Source: Candidatus Stackebrandtia excrementipullorum
GTDB taxonomy: Bacteria > Actinomycetota > Actinomycetes > Mycobacteriales > Micromonosporaceae
Length of the DNA: 42,837 nucleotides
Reading direction: 5' to 3'
NCBI GenBank assembly: GCA_019113825.1
Contig: DXGR01000088.1
Span: 1-42,837, forward strand
Shown here: piece by piece, positions 7,006 to 15,204 of the stretch
How positions within the stretch are numbered: position 1 is the stretch's first letter
How the letters are laid out: every line of letters starts with the position of its first letter
Position numbers and translations under genes: made by a program
The notes under the pieces: generated by a model
Told to the model about the DNA's origin: nothing
Databases searched by the model: none
What the model saw: the letters and a program-made list of their open reading frames with translations, nothing else

Positions 7006-7836
7006 ATGCGGCAACATGACCCCCGGAAATTGACGTTTATCGCCGTGATCGGCACCATGTTGACGGGCGGGTTGCTCTTTGCCGGCGGCGTATTCGTCGA
7101 GAGCAAAGCGGCCGTCATGACACACCGGCCCATGGACAGGAGCATTGTCGAGTACGCGTTCGTCGGCAGCGAATTCGACGACGGATACTTCGGCCCGACC
7201 ACCCTCATCAGTCATCAGGACGCGGTCAACGGGAACTACGACGCCGGGGCCGATCGGGTGCCGATGGTCATCGCCGGCGACCCCGCATACGGTGACTTCG
7301 ACGGCGACAACGACCTCGACGCGGCCCTCGAGGTCGCGCCCATGGCCGGCGGCGCGACCCCGGTCCTGTACGTGTGGCTGTGGGACGACGGTGAAGTCCG
7401 ACAGGTCCCGTACCCGGCGGCCTGGCCGAGCGATTGCGGAGACGAACTCGACGGCTTCGCGGTGGTCGACGACCACATTCGGGTCGACATGACCATCGGT
7501 GACAGGTGCGCGGTCGAGCTCGACCTCGAGACGGTGAGTTTTACCGTGGCGGTGGAGGACGGCTTCCCCGTGCAGATCTCACCCGGATACGGGGCCGTCA
7601 GCCAGTGCGCCAACCACGACCACATCCCGGTGCTCGACGAACCGGAGCAGGCGACGGTCCACGTTGCGCAAAGCACGGACGCCCCGCAGATCGACGCGTC
7701 CAGCTACGACCGTGTCGAGGTTCTCAACATGGCCGACCCGTACGGGACGCCGGGGACGCCCTGGCGCCTCGTCCGGTTGACCGCGGCCGACGGCACCGTC
7801 AACTGCGGGTGGACCCACTGGCAGGACCCACCGTGA
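7006..7836 (+). CDS. Membrane-anchored protein with Ca-type Asp loop, paralog 3 of 3
   Basis: 276 aa of unknown function, with an N-terminal signal-anchor (about 9-30, TFIAVIGTMLTGGLLFAGGVF) and an extracytoplasmic domain colinear with paralog 2. Shared blocks are MDRSIVEYAFVGSEFDDGYF, AYGDFDGDNDLDAALEV, VWLWDDGEVRQVPYPAA, VAVEDGFPVQISPGYGAVSQC, AQSTDAPQIDASSYDRVEVL and GTVNCGWT. The four conserved cysteines suggest two disulfides (inference). The start is uncertain: ATGs at 6991 and 7006 are in frame and neither has a ribosome site. It converges on purM with 39 bases between stop codons. Confidence 0.75.
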   Translation: MRQHDPRKLTFIAVIGTMLTGGLLFAGGVFVESKAAVMTHRPMDRSIVEYAFVGSEFDDGYFGPTTLISHQDAVNGNYDAGADRVPMVIAGDPAYGDFDGDNDLDAALEVAPMAGGATPVLYVWLWDDGEVRQVPYPAAWPSDCGDELDGFAVVDDHIRVDMTIGDRCAVELDLETVSFTVAVEDGFPVQISPGYGAVSQCANHDHIPVLDEPEQATVHVAQSTDAPQIDASSYDRVEVLNMADPYGTPGTPWRLVRLTAADGTVNCGWTHWQDPP

Positions 7837-7875
7837 GACGCCGCCGAACTCGTGTAACGGAACGGCCGCCACGGT

Positions 7876-8955
7876 TCAGCTGAGCGGTTGTCCCTTCAAC
7901 TGCACCTCGCCGCGGCCTTCGACGACCTCGCCGGCGACCCAGGCCGGGACGCCACGAGCCACCAGCAACGCCAACGTGCGGTCGACCTGGTCGGCGGGTA
8001 CCGCGACGGCCATGCCCATACCCATGTTGAACGTGCGTTCCATCTCCTCGGACGTGATGCGGCCGGTCTCGGCGATCAAACCGAACACCGGCTGCGGCCG
8101 CCACGACGACCGGTCGATGACGGCATCCAAATGCGATGGAAGCATGCGAACTATGTTGCCGGGCACGCCGCCACCGGTGATGTGCGCGAACGCGTGCACC
8201 TCGCATTCGGCGATGATCGCGAGGCAGTCTTTTGCGTAGATGCGCGTCGGAGTGAGGAGTTCCTCCCCCAGGGTGCGTTGCCTGCCGAACTCGGGAACCA
8301 CCGTGGACAACGTCATGTCGTCGGCGCCGAGGAGTACGTGTCGCACCAGCGAATAGCCGTTGGAGTGCAGGCCGGAGGAGGCCATGCCGATGATGACGTC
8401 ACCGGCCATCACCTTCTCCGGACCGAGAAGCTTGTCCGCCTCGACCGCTCCCACACCCGTGGCCGAAACGTCGTAGTCGTCGGGGCGCATGACACCGGGA
8501 TGTTCGGCGATCTCACCGCCCACGAGAGCACAACCGGCGTACCGACAGCCGTCGGCGATACCCGCGCCGATGTCGGCGATCTTCTCCGGAACGACCTGGC
8601 CGCAGGCGATGTAGTCCAGGAGGAACAGCGGCTCCGCTCCGCATACGACCAGGTCGTCGACAACCATCGCCACCAGGTCGATGCCGACGGTGTCGTGAAT
8701 GTCCAGCTGCTGCGCGATGACCAGTTTGGTGCCGACGCCGTCCGTCGACGAAGCCAACAACGGTTGCCGGTACTTGTTGACGTCCAGGGCGAACAGCCCG
8801 GCGAATCCGCCGATACCGCCGACGACCTCGGGGCGGGTCGTCTTGCGGATCTTCGACTTCAGGGCTTCGACCGCGCGATCACCCGCTTCGATGTCGACAC
8901 CGGCGTCCTTGTAGGACGCCCCTCCGCGCCACGGGGTCACTTTGCGTTCGGTCAT
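7876..8955 (-). CDS. purM: Phosphoribosylformylglycinamidine cyclo-ligase (AIR synthetase)
   Basis: 359 aa, the usual length. PurM closes the imidazole ring of FGAM to AIR with ATP, the fifth step of purine synthesis. Recognisable motifs are [15 protein letters not shown] at the N-terminus, the ATP-binding segment around [41 protein letters not shown]-like residues, [16 protein letters not shown], and [13 protein letters not shown] near the C-terminal third. The start ATG (8953-8955) overlaps the purF stop by four bases (ATGA), with AGAGG upstream, so translation is probably coupled to purF. Confidence 0.96.
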   Translation of the reverse strand: [359 protein letters not shown]

Positions 8956-10445
8956 GCGGTCGCCTCTCTTTTCACCTTGCCGCCGTCGGCTCGTTTGTCG
9001 AGCCCTTCGAGTAGGTGCTTTCCGATCACGTCTCCGTCGGGAAGCGGAATCGGGTAGTCGCCGTCGAAACACGCACTGCACATGCGGGTTTTGGGTTGTT
9101 CGGTGGCCGCCATCAAACCGTCGAGCGAGACGAAACCGAGCGAATCGGCGCCGACGGACCGTCTGATGCCTTCGATGTCCAGATTCTCGGCGATGAGTTC
9201 GGCCTTTGTCGCAAAGTCGATGCCGTAAAAGCACGGCCACTTCACCGGAGGCGACGAGATCCTGACGTGTACCTCGAGCGCACCGGCCTCCCGAAGCATG
9301 CGTATTTGGGCGCGCTGAGTGTTGCCGCGCACGATCGAATCGTCCACGACGACGATCCGTTTGCCCTTCACCTGTTCACGCAGCGGGTTCAACTTCAACT
9401 GGATACCCACCTGTCGCAACGTCTGCGACGGTTGGATGAACGTGCGACCCACGTACGAGTTCTTGGTGAACCCCAGTCCATACGGAACCTTCGACTCCTC
9501 CGCGTAGCCGATGGCCGCCGGAATACCCGATTCCGGCACCGGGATCACGACGTCGGCGTCGGCCGGGTACTCCCTGGCCAACCGGCGCCCGATCTCCACC
9601 CGCGCCGAATACAGGCTTCGTCCCGAGATAACCGAGTCCGGCCGTGCGAGGTAGACGTATTCGAACAGGCAACCCTTGGGATCGGGATTGGTGAACCGCG
9701 TGCTGCGCAGGCCGTGCTCGTCGATGGCGAGCAGTTCCCCGGGCTCCACCTCGCGAACCGTCGAAGCGCCGACCGTGTCCAGGGCCGCCGTCTCACTGGC
9801 GACGACCCACCCACGCTCCAAGCGACCCAGTACCAGCGGTCGCACACCCTGCGGATCACGCGCGGCGTAGAGGGTCTGTTCGTCCATGAACACGAAACTG
9901 AACGCTCCGCGCAGTTTCGGAAAGACCTTCATCGCGGCGGATTCGACCGATTCGTCGGGGTCCGCCGCCAACAGGCCGGTCACCAACGCGGTATCCGACG
10001 TCGTGCCCTCGGCGTTGATCCCCAGCCGCCGGCATTCGGCTGCCAGCGCGGCCGTGTTCGTGAGATTACCGTTGTGGCCCAACGCAATCGTCGCGCCCGT
10101 ACTGGAGGAGCACAGTGTCGGCTGGGCGTTCTCCCACGTGGGGGCGCCCGTTGTCGAATACCGAGCGTGGCCGATCGCCACGTGTCCGGTCAAAGGCGCC
10201 AAGGTCTGTTCGTCGAACACCTGGGCGACCAGACCGAGATCTTTATAGACGGTGACCGATGCGCCGTCGCCGACCGCGATGCCGGCGGCCTCCTGACCAC
10301 GGTGCTGAAGGGCGTAGAGCCCGAAGTAAGTGAGTTTGGCGACCTCGTCACCCGGCGCCCACACCCCGAACACGCCACAGGCGTCCTGTGGTCCGGAGTC
10401 AATGGAGTCCAAGTCGTGATTGAGCCGCCCGTCGCCTCGGGGCAC
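8952..10445 (-). CDS. purF: Amidophosphoribosyltransferase
   Basis: 497 aa. PurF transfers glutamine-derived ammonia to PRPP, the committed step of purine synthesis. After a 22-residue leader ending SGPQDA comes the catalytic Cys23 (CGVFGVWAP), so a propeptide must be removed to expose it, as in Bacillus- and actinobacterial-type enzymes, which also carry an Fe-S cluster. The N-terminal class-II glutamine amidotransferase domain (about 23-250: LQHRGQEAAGIA, GHNGNLTN) is followed by a phosphoribosyltransferase domain with VVVDDSIVRGNT as PRPP site, and Cys residues in MCSACFDGDYP. The GTG at 10443-10445 has GAGGAG 5 bases upstream; the longer frame to 10514 is not needed. Confidence 0.96.
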   Translation of the reverse strand: MPRGDGRLNHDLDSIDSGPQDACGVFGVWAPGDEVAKLTYFGLYALQHRGQEAAGIAVGDGASVTVYKDLGLVAQVFDEQTLAPLTGHVAIGHARYSTTGAPTWENAQPTLCSSSTGATIALGHNGNLTNTAALAAECRRLGINAEGTTSDTALVTGLLAADPDESVESAAMKVFPKLRGAFSFVFMDEQTLYAARDPQGVRPLVLGRLERGWVVASETAALDTVGASTVREVEPGELLAIDEHGLRSTRFTNPDPKGCLFEYVYLARPDSVISGRSLYSARVEIGRRLAREYPADADVVIPVPESGIPAAIGYAEESKVPYGLGFTKNSYVGRTFIQPSQTLRQVGIQLKLNPLREQVKGKRIVVVDDSIVRGNTQRAQIRMLREAGALEVHVRISSPPVKWPCFYGIDFATKAELIAENLDIEGIRRSVGADSLGFVSLDGLMAATEQPKTRMCSACFDGDYPIPLPDGDVIGKHLLEGLDKRADGGKVKREATA

Positions 10446-10521
10446 TGCTGCTCCTCGCCAGAGGTTGGACCGCCGCAACGGGGGTTGACCGTGCGCGGCT
10501 ATGGGAAACGACAAAGGCCGC

Positions 10522-10546
10522 GGCAGGGTGTCCCGCGCCGCCTGCC
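10522..10546 (-). terminator. Possible terminator of the repeat-tailed membrane protein gene
   Basis: GGCAGG (10522-10527) and CCTGCC (10541-10546) can pair across a 13-base loop. On the minus strand the hairpin is followed within ten bases by a T-rich stretch. It lies between the stop at 10593 and purF. The short stem makes this tentative. Confidence 0.35.
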
Positions 10547-10592
10547 CACGAGTCTAGCCGCTGGCGAGGGCATCATGCGAAGCCGTGGCAGG

Positions 10593-12680
10593 TCACCACG
10601 ACTTCGGTCGGTCGTCGTAACCGTCCTCGCCGTAACGGCGAGGAGGCGGCTGCCGGTCGTCACCGCCGCGGTTCCAGTCACCACGGTGTTCCCGACCCCA
10701 ATTCTGTTGACCGCCATCGGCATCAGGGCGCGCCGACCGGTCCTGTCCGCCGTAACCGCGGGTGTCCCATCCGCTCGAACCATCCCAGCCGGCGCCGCGA
10801 TCGCCCTGCTGTCCGGACGCACGATCGGAACCCGAACCCCACCGGTTCTGCTGTGACGAAGAACTCCAGGCGCCGCCTTCCGGACCGCGTCCGGCATCGC
10901 CGCCGGTCCAGCCGCGCGCGGTGTCCTGGCCCCGGTACGGATCGCTGTAACCTGCCGAACCGCCGCCGCCTCCCTGCGAACCGGGGTCCTGATAACCGCG
11001 CCCCCAGCCGCCCGCGTCCTGCTGACGATCGCTCCAACCCGGTTGCTGCGCGCCACCCTGTTGCGACCGGCCGCCCTGGTCCCAGCCCTGGCCGGAGGTC
11101 GGGCCACCCGATGTCGGGTACATGCGTGTGGAGTCCGTCGAGCTGCGTGACGCGGAGTAACCTGTGTTCTGGTCCGACCCGTATCCGGCGCCTGAGGTGG
11201 GTCCGCTGGAGCCGTATCCGGCACCGGAGGCGGGGTTGCTGTACCCGGTGCCTGCGCCTGAGGTGGGGTTGCTGTACCCGGCACCGGAGGCGGGGTTGCC
11301 GTATCCGGCACCGGAGGTGGGTCCGCTGGAGCCGTACCCGGCACCCGAGGTGGGTCCGCTGGAGCCGTACCCGGCACCGGAGGCGGGGTTGCCGTATCCG
11401 GCACCGGAGGTGGGTCCGCTGGAGCCGTACCCGGCGCTGGCGCCTGAGGTGGGGTTGCCGTACCCGGCGCCCGAGGTCGGGCCACCCGACGACGGGTACA
11501 TCTTGGTCGAGTCGTCCGCTTCGCCACGTTTTGGAGTGTCGTAGGAGGGACCGAAGCCCGATGACGGTTCGCTGCCGTAGCGGGCGAGGTCGTTGTCGTT
11601 GACCAACGGGCCGTTGTGGATCATCGTCGGGGCGTCCATGCCCGGGCGCGGCGACGAGTCGTAAACGCCAAGCTGACCGGTCTGGGTCGCGTGCGGTTTG
11701 TGAATGGAAGGCACGTCCGGGAGTACCGAGTCGTCGTCGTCATCATCGTCGGACCTGCCCTTGCGAATCAGCATGACGATGGCGACGATGCCACCCACGA
11801 CGAGAAGGCCGCCCAGAACGATGAGAATCCACATCATCGGGCTCAACCCACTGGAATCGTCTTCCTCCACGGTTTCGGCGACCGTCGGTTCGGGTTCTTC
11901 GGAGGGTTCCTCCTCGGCCTCCTCCGTCTGCATGCGAATGTCCAAGGTCAGCATCTGCCCGGTCTGGGCCACCGCCTGCTCGGTCTTTTCGACGAGGCCG
12001 TCCTTGGTGAAGGTCACATCGACCGCACCGGCGGCGATGGGCTGGTTGATGGTGTACACCCCTGCCGCATCGGTGGTGGCGTCAAAGGTCTTGCTTTTCG
12101 AGTCCTTTGCCACCACCTTCACGCCTTCGATCGGTTCCTTGTCGAAGTTGACGACGGTGCCGGTGATGCCCGGTGCGTTCTGGTTGGTGCCCTCGATGGT
12201 CACCCGGCCGGTGCCGCTGCCGGTGTTACCTCCGGAAACGGAGACCGCCAGGCTCCCGGCGGCGGTTTGCCCCTCGGCGAGATCACTGTCGGTGCGTGGA
12301 GAGATGGTGACGGTGAAGTTTTTCTGTCCTCGCGGTGGCAGCTCGCCGCAACTGACCGAGGCGCCCTGAACGGAGTCACATCCACCCTGGTTGACCGTGA
12401 AGGCGGCGTGCTCTTCGATACCGGTGAGCGAGACGGCCGCCTCGACCGCGTCGGAGGTTTTTCTGCGGTCGGTGTTGGAGAGGGTGACGGTGATCGTGGT
12501 GTCCGCCTCGCCGATTTTGGCGGTGGCCTGGCTCGGGCTGACCGTGACCTGAATGTTGACCGGATCGGCGTACGCGGGGACGGCTGCCAGTGGGGCCACG
12601 ACCAATGTGAGTCCGGCCAGTACGGCGGCGATCCGGGAAATTCCGGTTCGCCACATGCCACGTCGAGTTGTACGCTTCAC
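10593..12680 (-). CDS. Type-I membrane protein with CnaB-like domain and repeat-rich cytoplasmic tail
   Basis: 695 aa. A signal peptide (cleavage near AYA-D at 38) leads into an extracytoplasmic beta-domain (about 40-165) with Cys101 and Cys111 probably bonded, then a carboxypeptidase-regulatory/CnaB-like domain (about 170-248, GITGTVVNFDKEPIEGVKVVAKD). An acidic Glu/Pro stalk (251-279) precedes one transmembrane helix (282-305) with RKGR and a run of seven Asp after it. The roughly 390-residue cytoplasmic tail is low complexity: first a conserved DSTKMYP motif, then Gly/Tyr/Ser/Pro repeats, then a Gln/Gly/Trp/Arg-rich end. The GTG start at 12680 has GAGGAG 9 bases upstream. It is a stand-alone gene, divergent from the SdpI-like gene. 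The function is unknown; a scaffold or envelope sensor is conceivable. Confidence 0.85.
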   Translation of the reverse strand: MKRTTRRGMWRTGISRIAAVLAGLTLVVAPLAAVPAYADPVNIQVTVSPSQATAKIGEADTTITVTLSNTDRRKTSDAVEAAVSLTGIEEHAAFTVNQGGCDSVQGASVSCGELPPRGQKNFTVTISPRTDSDLAEGQTAAGSLAVSVSGGNTGSGTGRVTIEGTNQNAPGITGTVVNFDKEPIEGVKVVAKDSKSKTFDATTDAAGVYTINQPIAAGAVDVTFTKDGLVEKTEQAVAQTGQMLTLDIRMQTEEAEEEPSEEPEPTVAETVEEDDSSGLSPMMWILIVLGGLLVVGGIVAIVMLIRKGRSDDDDDDDSVLPDVPSIHKPHATQTGQLGVYDSSPRPGMDAPTMIHNGPLVNDNDLARYGSEPSSGFGPSYDTPKRGEADDSTKMYPSSGGPTSGAGYGNPTSGASAGYGSSGPTSGAGYGNPASGAGYGSSGPTSGAGYGSSGPTSGAGYGNPASGAGYSNPTSGAGTGYSNPASGAGYGSSGPTSGAGYGSDQNTGYSASRSSTDSTRMYPTSGGPTSGQGWDQGGRSQQGGAQQPGWSDRQQDAGGWGRGYQDPGSQGGGGGSAGYSDPYRGQDTARGWTGGDAGRGPEGGAWSSSSQQNRWGSGSDRASGQQGDRGAGWDGSSGWDTRGYGGQDRSARPDADGGQQNWGREHRGDWNRGGDDRQPPPRRYGEDGYDDRPKSW
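11095..11515. repeat. In-frame tandem repeats coding for GYGSSGPTSGA and GYGNPASGA units
   Basis: A mosaic of 33-base and 27-base units (encoding 11 and 9 residues) runs from about 11180 to 11470 with near-identical copies. It is bounded by two longer direct repeats near 11095-11135 and 11475-11515 that encode DSTRMYPTSGGPTSG and DSTKMYPSSGGPTSG. Every unit is a multiple of three, so copy-number changes would keep the reading frame. Confidence 0.85.
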
Positions 12681-12976
12681 TGCTCACTGCTCCTCGGCAC
12701 GTGGCGTCTGCACCACGTCGTCGTTCATCGCAACGGCCACTATGCCCCGGATCCGCAACCGGCGGCCAGCGATGGGGGCGTGCCGTTCCCATTTGTCTGT
12801 CAATCGTTATTCGTTTAAGAAACCGATTGTGGGTTCCGTTCGTTGTGAGCGACCGAACATCGCGCAACAGAACAGTGGGTTCACAGACGGCTTCTCTAAG
12901 AAGTTACCGTTACGGTCGCCGGGACGAAGACGTGAACGGAGACCAGGGGGCGCCCCGGCGCCGATAGGAGCTCACT

Positions 12977-13363
12977 ATGGACGAGGAAGTCGTAGGAAAG
13001 GCGGTCCTCGCGGCGACAATGGTGTTCGCGGGCGTCGCACTCGTGTGGACCGCGCGGGCCACCGCTTCGGGTCGACTGGGGCGCAACCCGATCGCCGGGG
13101 TCCGGACCGCCGTGACCATGGCCGACGACGAGGCATGGTTGACCGCGCATCAAGCCGCCAGAACGCCCACGGAGGTGGCGGGATGGTGCGCCGTGGTGTT
13201 CGGTGTCGCGGCCGCGCTCGTGCCGGGCATGCCCCTGGCGGCGTCCATCGCGGGGATCGGTGCGGTGGTGATGCTTGTCCTCGTGCTGGTCGGAGCCCGT
13301 CGGGGTGTGCGAGCGGTTAAAGCCGGCGTCGATGAACATCCGTCTCCCGAACACGGTGGTTAG
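12977..13363 (+). CDS. SdpI/YhfL-like small membrane protein
   Basis: 128 aa with three hydrophobic segments (about 6-25, 67-85, 88-108). Between the first two is GRNPIAGVRTAVTMADDEAWLTAHQAA, which resembles the conserved loop of SdpI-family proteins (G-R-N...G-h-R...S-D-E-a-W). SdpI of Bacillus gives immunity to a toxin and signals through a repressor; most actinobacterial relatives are uncharacterised, so no substrate is assigned. GGAG lies about 7 bases before the ATG. The sterol-carrier-family gene starts 9 bases after the stop. Confidence 0.8.
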   Translation: MDEEVVGKAVLAATMVFAGVALVWTARATASGRLGRNPIAGVRTAVTMADDEAWLTAHQAARTPTEVAGWCAVVFGVAAALVPGMPLAASIAGIGAVVMLVLVLVGARRGVRAVKAGVDEHPSPEHGG

Positions 13364-13371
13364 GGTGCGGT

Positions 13372-13746
13372 GTGGCCCGTAAACCCGTGAACCTTGAGAT
13401 CGTGTCCGACGCGGTCGCCGCGTTGGACGACCCGGAAGGGCCCTCGAAGCCGCAGCAACGTGATGCGGTTCGTGCCCTCCTGTCGTTGCTGGCTCGACGC
13501 GCTCCCGGTAAAACCGTTGAGGTGCGTGTGCCGCCTTACGGCGCGGTTCAGTGTGTTGCGGGGCCCCGGCACACCAGAGGCACTCCACCCAATGTCGTCG
13601 AAACCGATCCCGTGACTTTTCTCAAGCTCGCGGCCGGGCGTGTCACATTCTCCGACGCGCTGGCCGAAGGCGCGATCTCGGCCAGTGGGACACGTGCCGA
13701 TCTGACCGATTACCTCCCGCTGTTGGAGCGGGGCGCACTGATGTAA
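13372..13746 (+). CDS. Sterol-carrier-family (SCP2-like) protein
   Basis: 124 aa, soluble, no signal. The C-terminal half (ETDPVTFLKLAAGRVTFSDALAEGAISASGTRADLTDYLPLL) has the pattern of SCP2-like lipid-binding folds in which a D-P-x-T-F-x-x-L-A-x-G-x-x motif precedes the terminal helix. Actinobacterial members of this small family often sit beside purine genes; their ligand is unknown. The GTG at 13372 is 9 bases after the SdpI-like stop and has no clear ribosome site, which suggests coupling with that gene. Confidence 0.75.
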   Translation: MARKPVNLEIVSDAVAALDDPEGPSKPQQRDAVRALLSLLARRAPGKTVEVRVPPYGAVQCVAGPRHTRGTPPNVVETDPVTFLKLAAGRVTFSDALAEGAISASGTRADLTDYLPLLERGALM

Positions 13747-13756
13747 GGTGGGTCCT

Positions 13757-13841
13757 GCCTCTCACGCGGCGTTATCTCGTGAACCTCCCCAGGGCCGGAA
13801 GGCAGCAAGGATAAGCGGGCTCTGGCGGGTGCGTGGGGGGC
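13757..13841 (+). ncRNA. ffs: Signal recognition particle RNA (4.5S type)
   Basis: The conserved apical domain is intact: GTGAACCTCCCCAGGGCCGGAAGGCAGCAAGGATAAGC is visible between 13779 and 13816, with the GGAA tetraloop and the GCAAGG asymmetric loop that bind Ffh. The closing stem pairs 13757-13767 with 13831-13841 over 11 positions (two G-U). It is followed by GTTTTCG, a short terminator-like T-run. The RNA binds Ffh and targets nascent membrane proteins. The transcript ends may be a few bases further out. Confidence 0.95.
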
Positions 13842-13913
13842 GTTTTCGTGTCTTGGCCGACAGTCCCGCACCGCCCGCGACGTCGTGGGGCCGGAGGCAT
13901 AAACTCTGCAGAA

Positions 13914-15143
13914 GTGCGAGTTCTATTGATCGGGACGGGCGGACGGGAACACGCCCTGGCTCAGTCTTTGGCTTCCGACCCCGCCGTGGACGTGTTGATC
14001 TGCGCCCCCGGTAATCCCGGTATGGCCACCCTCGGTGAGCTGCGGTCGGTGAACGCCGCCGATCCACATGCCGTTTCCGCTCTGGCCGTTGAGGTCGAGG
14101 CCGATCTCGTCGTCGTCGGACCGGAGGCCCCCCTGGTCGCCGGTGTCGCGGACGCCGTACGTGCGAAGGGAATCTCCTGTTTCGGTCCCTCGGCGGCCGC
14201 AGCGCGTATCGAGGGTTCGAAGGCGTTCGCCAAGGGCATCATGGCGGCGGCGGGTGTGCCGACCGCGCGTTCCCGGCTGTGCCGGACCGATGCAGAGGCC
14301 TGCGCCGCACTCGACGAGTTCGGTGCGCCGTATGTCGTCAAGGACGATGCGTTGGCCGCCGGCAAGGGTGTCGTGGTGACCGACGATCGGCAGGCCGCGT
14401 TGAGACACGCGATGGCCTGCGACGCGGTGGTCATAGAGGAATACCTGTCGGGGCCCGAGGTCTCGTTGTTCGTCGTCACCGACGGCCGGACGGCCGTCCC
14501 GTTGTTGCCGGCGCAGGACTTCAAACGGCTTGGCGACGGTGACGAGGGCCCCAATACCGGGGGTATGGGCGCCTATACGCCACTGCCGTGGGCGCCTGCC
14601 GGACTCGTCGAGGACATTGTGAAACAGGTCGCGAATCCGACACTGGCCCGGCTGGCCGACGACGGTGAACCGTTCATCGGTGCCCTGTACTGCGGTGTGG
14701 CCCTGACACCGGACGGCATCAAGGTCATCGAGTTCAACTGCCGGTTCGGCGACCCGGAGATCCAGTCCGTGTTGGCGCTGTTGGAGACACCGTTGGCCGG
14801 TCTACTCCACGCGGCGGCCGATGGGACGTTGGCGGATCATCCGCCTCTGCAATGGCGAGACGGCGCGGCGGTCACCGTTGTGCAGGCGGCATCGGGTTAC
14901 CCGGATAGACCGGTCGGGGGCCACGAGATCCACGGCGCCGAAGAGCCCGGTGTTTTTCAAGCGGGGACCGCACGAACACCGGACGGCAGGCTTCTCACCG
15001 CCGGTGGGCGGGTCCTCAACCTGACCGCGGCCGGGGCCGACCTCGCGGCGGCCCGTCAAGCGGTCTACGAGTTGGCCGAACGGGTCGGCTTCGCGGGGGC
15101 ACAGTTTCGTACCGACATCGCGCAGGATGCCGCTGAGGTTTGA
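13914..15143 (+). CDS. purD: Phosphoribosylamine-glycine ligase (GAR synthetase)
   Basis: 409 aa ATP-grasp enzyme that joins glycine to phosphoribosylamine, the second purine step and direct consumer of the PurF product. Motifs are VRVLLIGTGGREHALA (N-terminal fold), CFGPSAAAARIEGSKAFAK, the ATP-grasp segment APYVVKDDALAAGKGVVV, EEYLSGPEVSLFVVTDG, NTGGMGAYTP, and FNCRFGDPEIQSVL with metal ligands. The GTG at 13914 fits the family start. GGAGG is 17 bases away, too far for a ribosome site, while TAAACT at 13900-13905 sits 8 bases before the GTG, so a leaderless start is possible. It begins 72 bases after the SRP RNA. Confidence 0.95.
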   Translation: MRVLLIGTGGREHALAQSLASDPAVDVLICAPGNPGMATLGELRSVNAADPHAVSALAVEVEADLVVVGPEAPLVAGVADAVRAKGISCFGPSAAAARIEGSKAFAKGIMAAAGVPTARSRLCRTDAEACAALDEFGAPYVVKDDALAAGKGVVVTDDRQAALRHAMACDAVVIEEYLSGPEVSLFVVTDGRTAVPLLPAQDFKRLGDGDEGPNTGGMGAYTPLPWAPAGLVEDIVKQVANPTLARLADDGEPFIGALYCGVALTPDGIKVIEFNCRFGDPEIQSVLALLETPLAGLLHAAADGTLADHPPLQWRDGAAVTVVQAASGYPDRPVGGHEIHGAEEPGVFQAGTARTPDGRLLTAGGRVLNLTAAGADLAAARQAVYELAERVGFAGAQFRTDIAQDAAEV

Positions 15144-15204
15144 CACCGCGTCATCGGGAAGGTCGGACCCACGATCTAGTCTTGCGGCTTGAGGAGGTAG
15201 CACC

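Noticed and set aside
9015-10856. A 613-codon open frame antisense to purF
   Set aside because: It covers purF on the other strand and has no ribosome site. GC-rich coding sequence often leaves such frames open, and the purF protein is unmistakable.
11164-11544. CRISPR-like array or a plus-strand repeat protein
   Set aside because: The repeats are contiguous 27- and 33-base coding units without unique spacers, in frame in the minus-strand membrane-protein gene. The plus-strand frame is a by-product of the repeat.
12681-12976. Small genes or a tRNA in the gap between the repeat-tailed protein and the SdpI-like gene
   Set aside because: No tRNA T-arm pattern or start with a ribosome site was found. 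A TTGACA on the minus strand at 12798-12803 has no matching -10, so I do not call a promoter.
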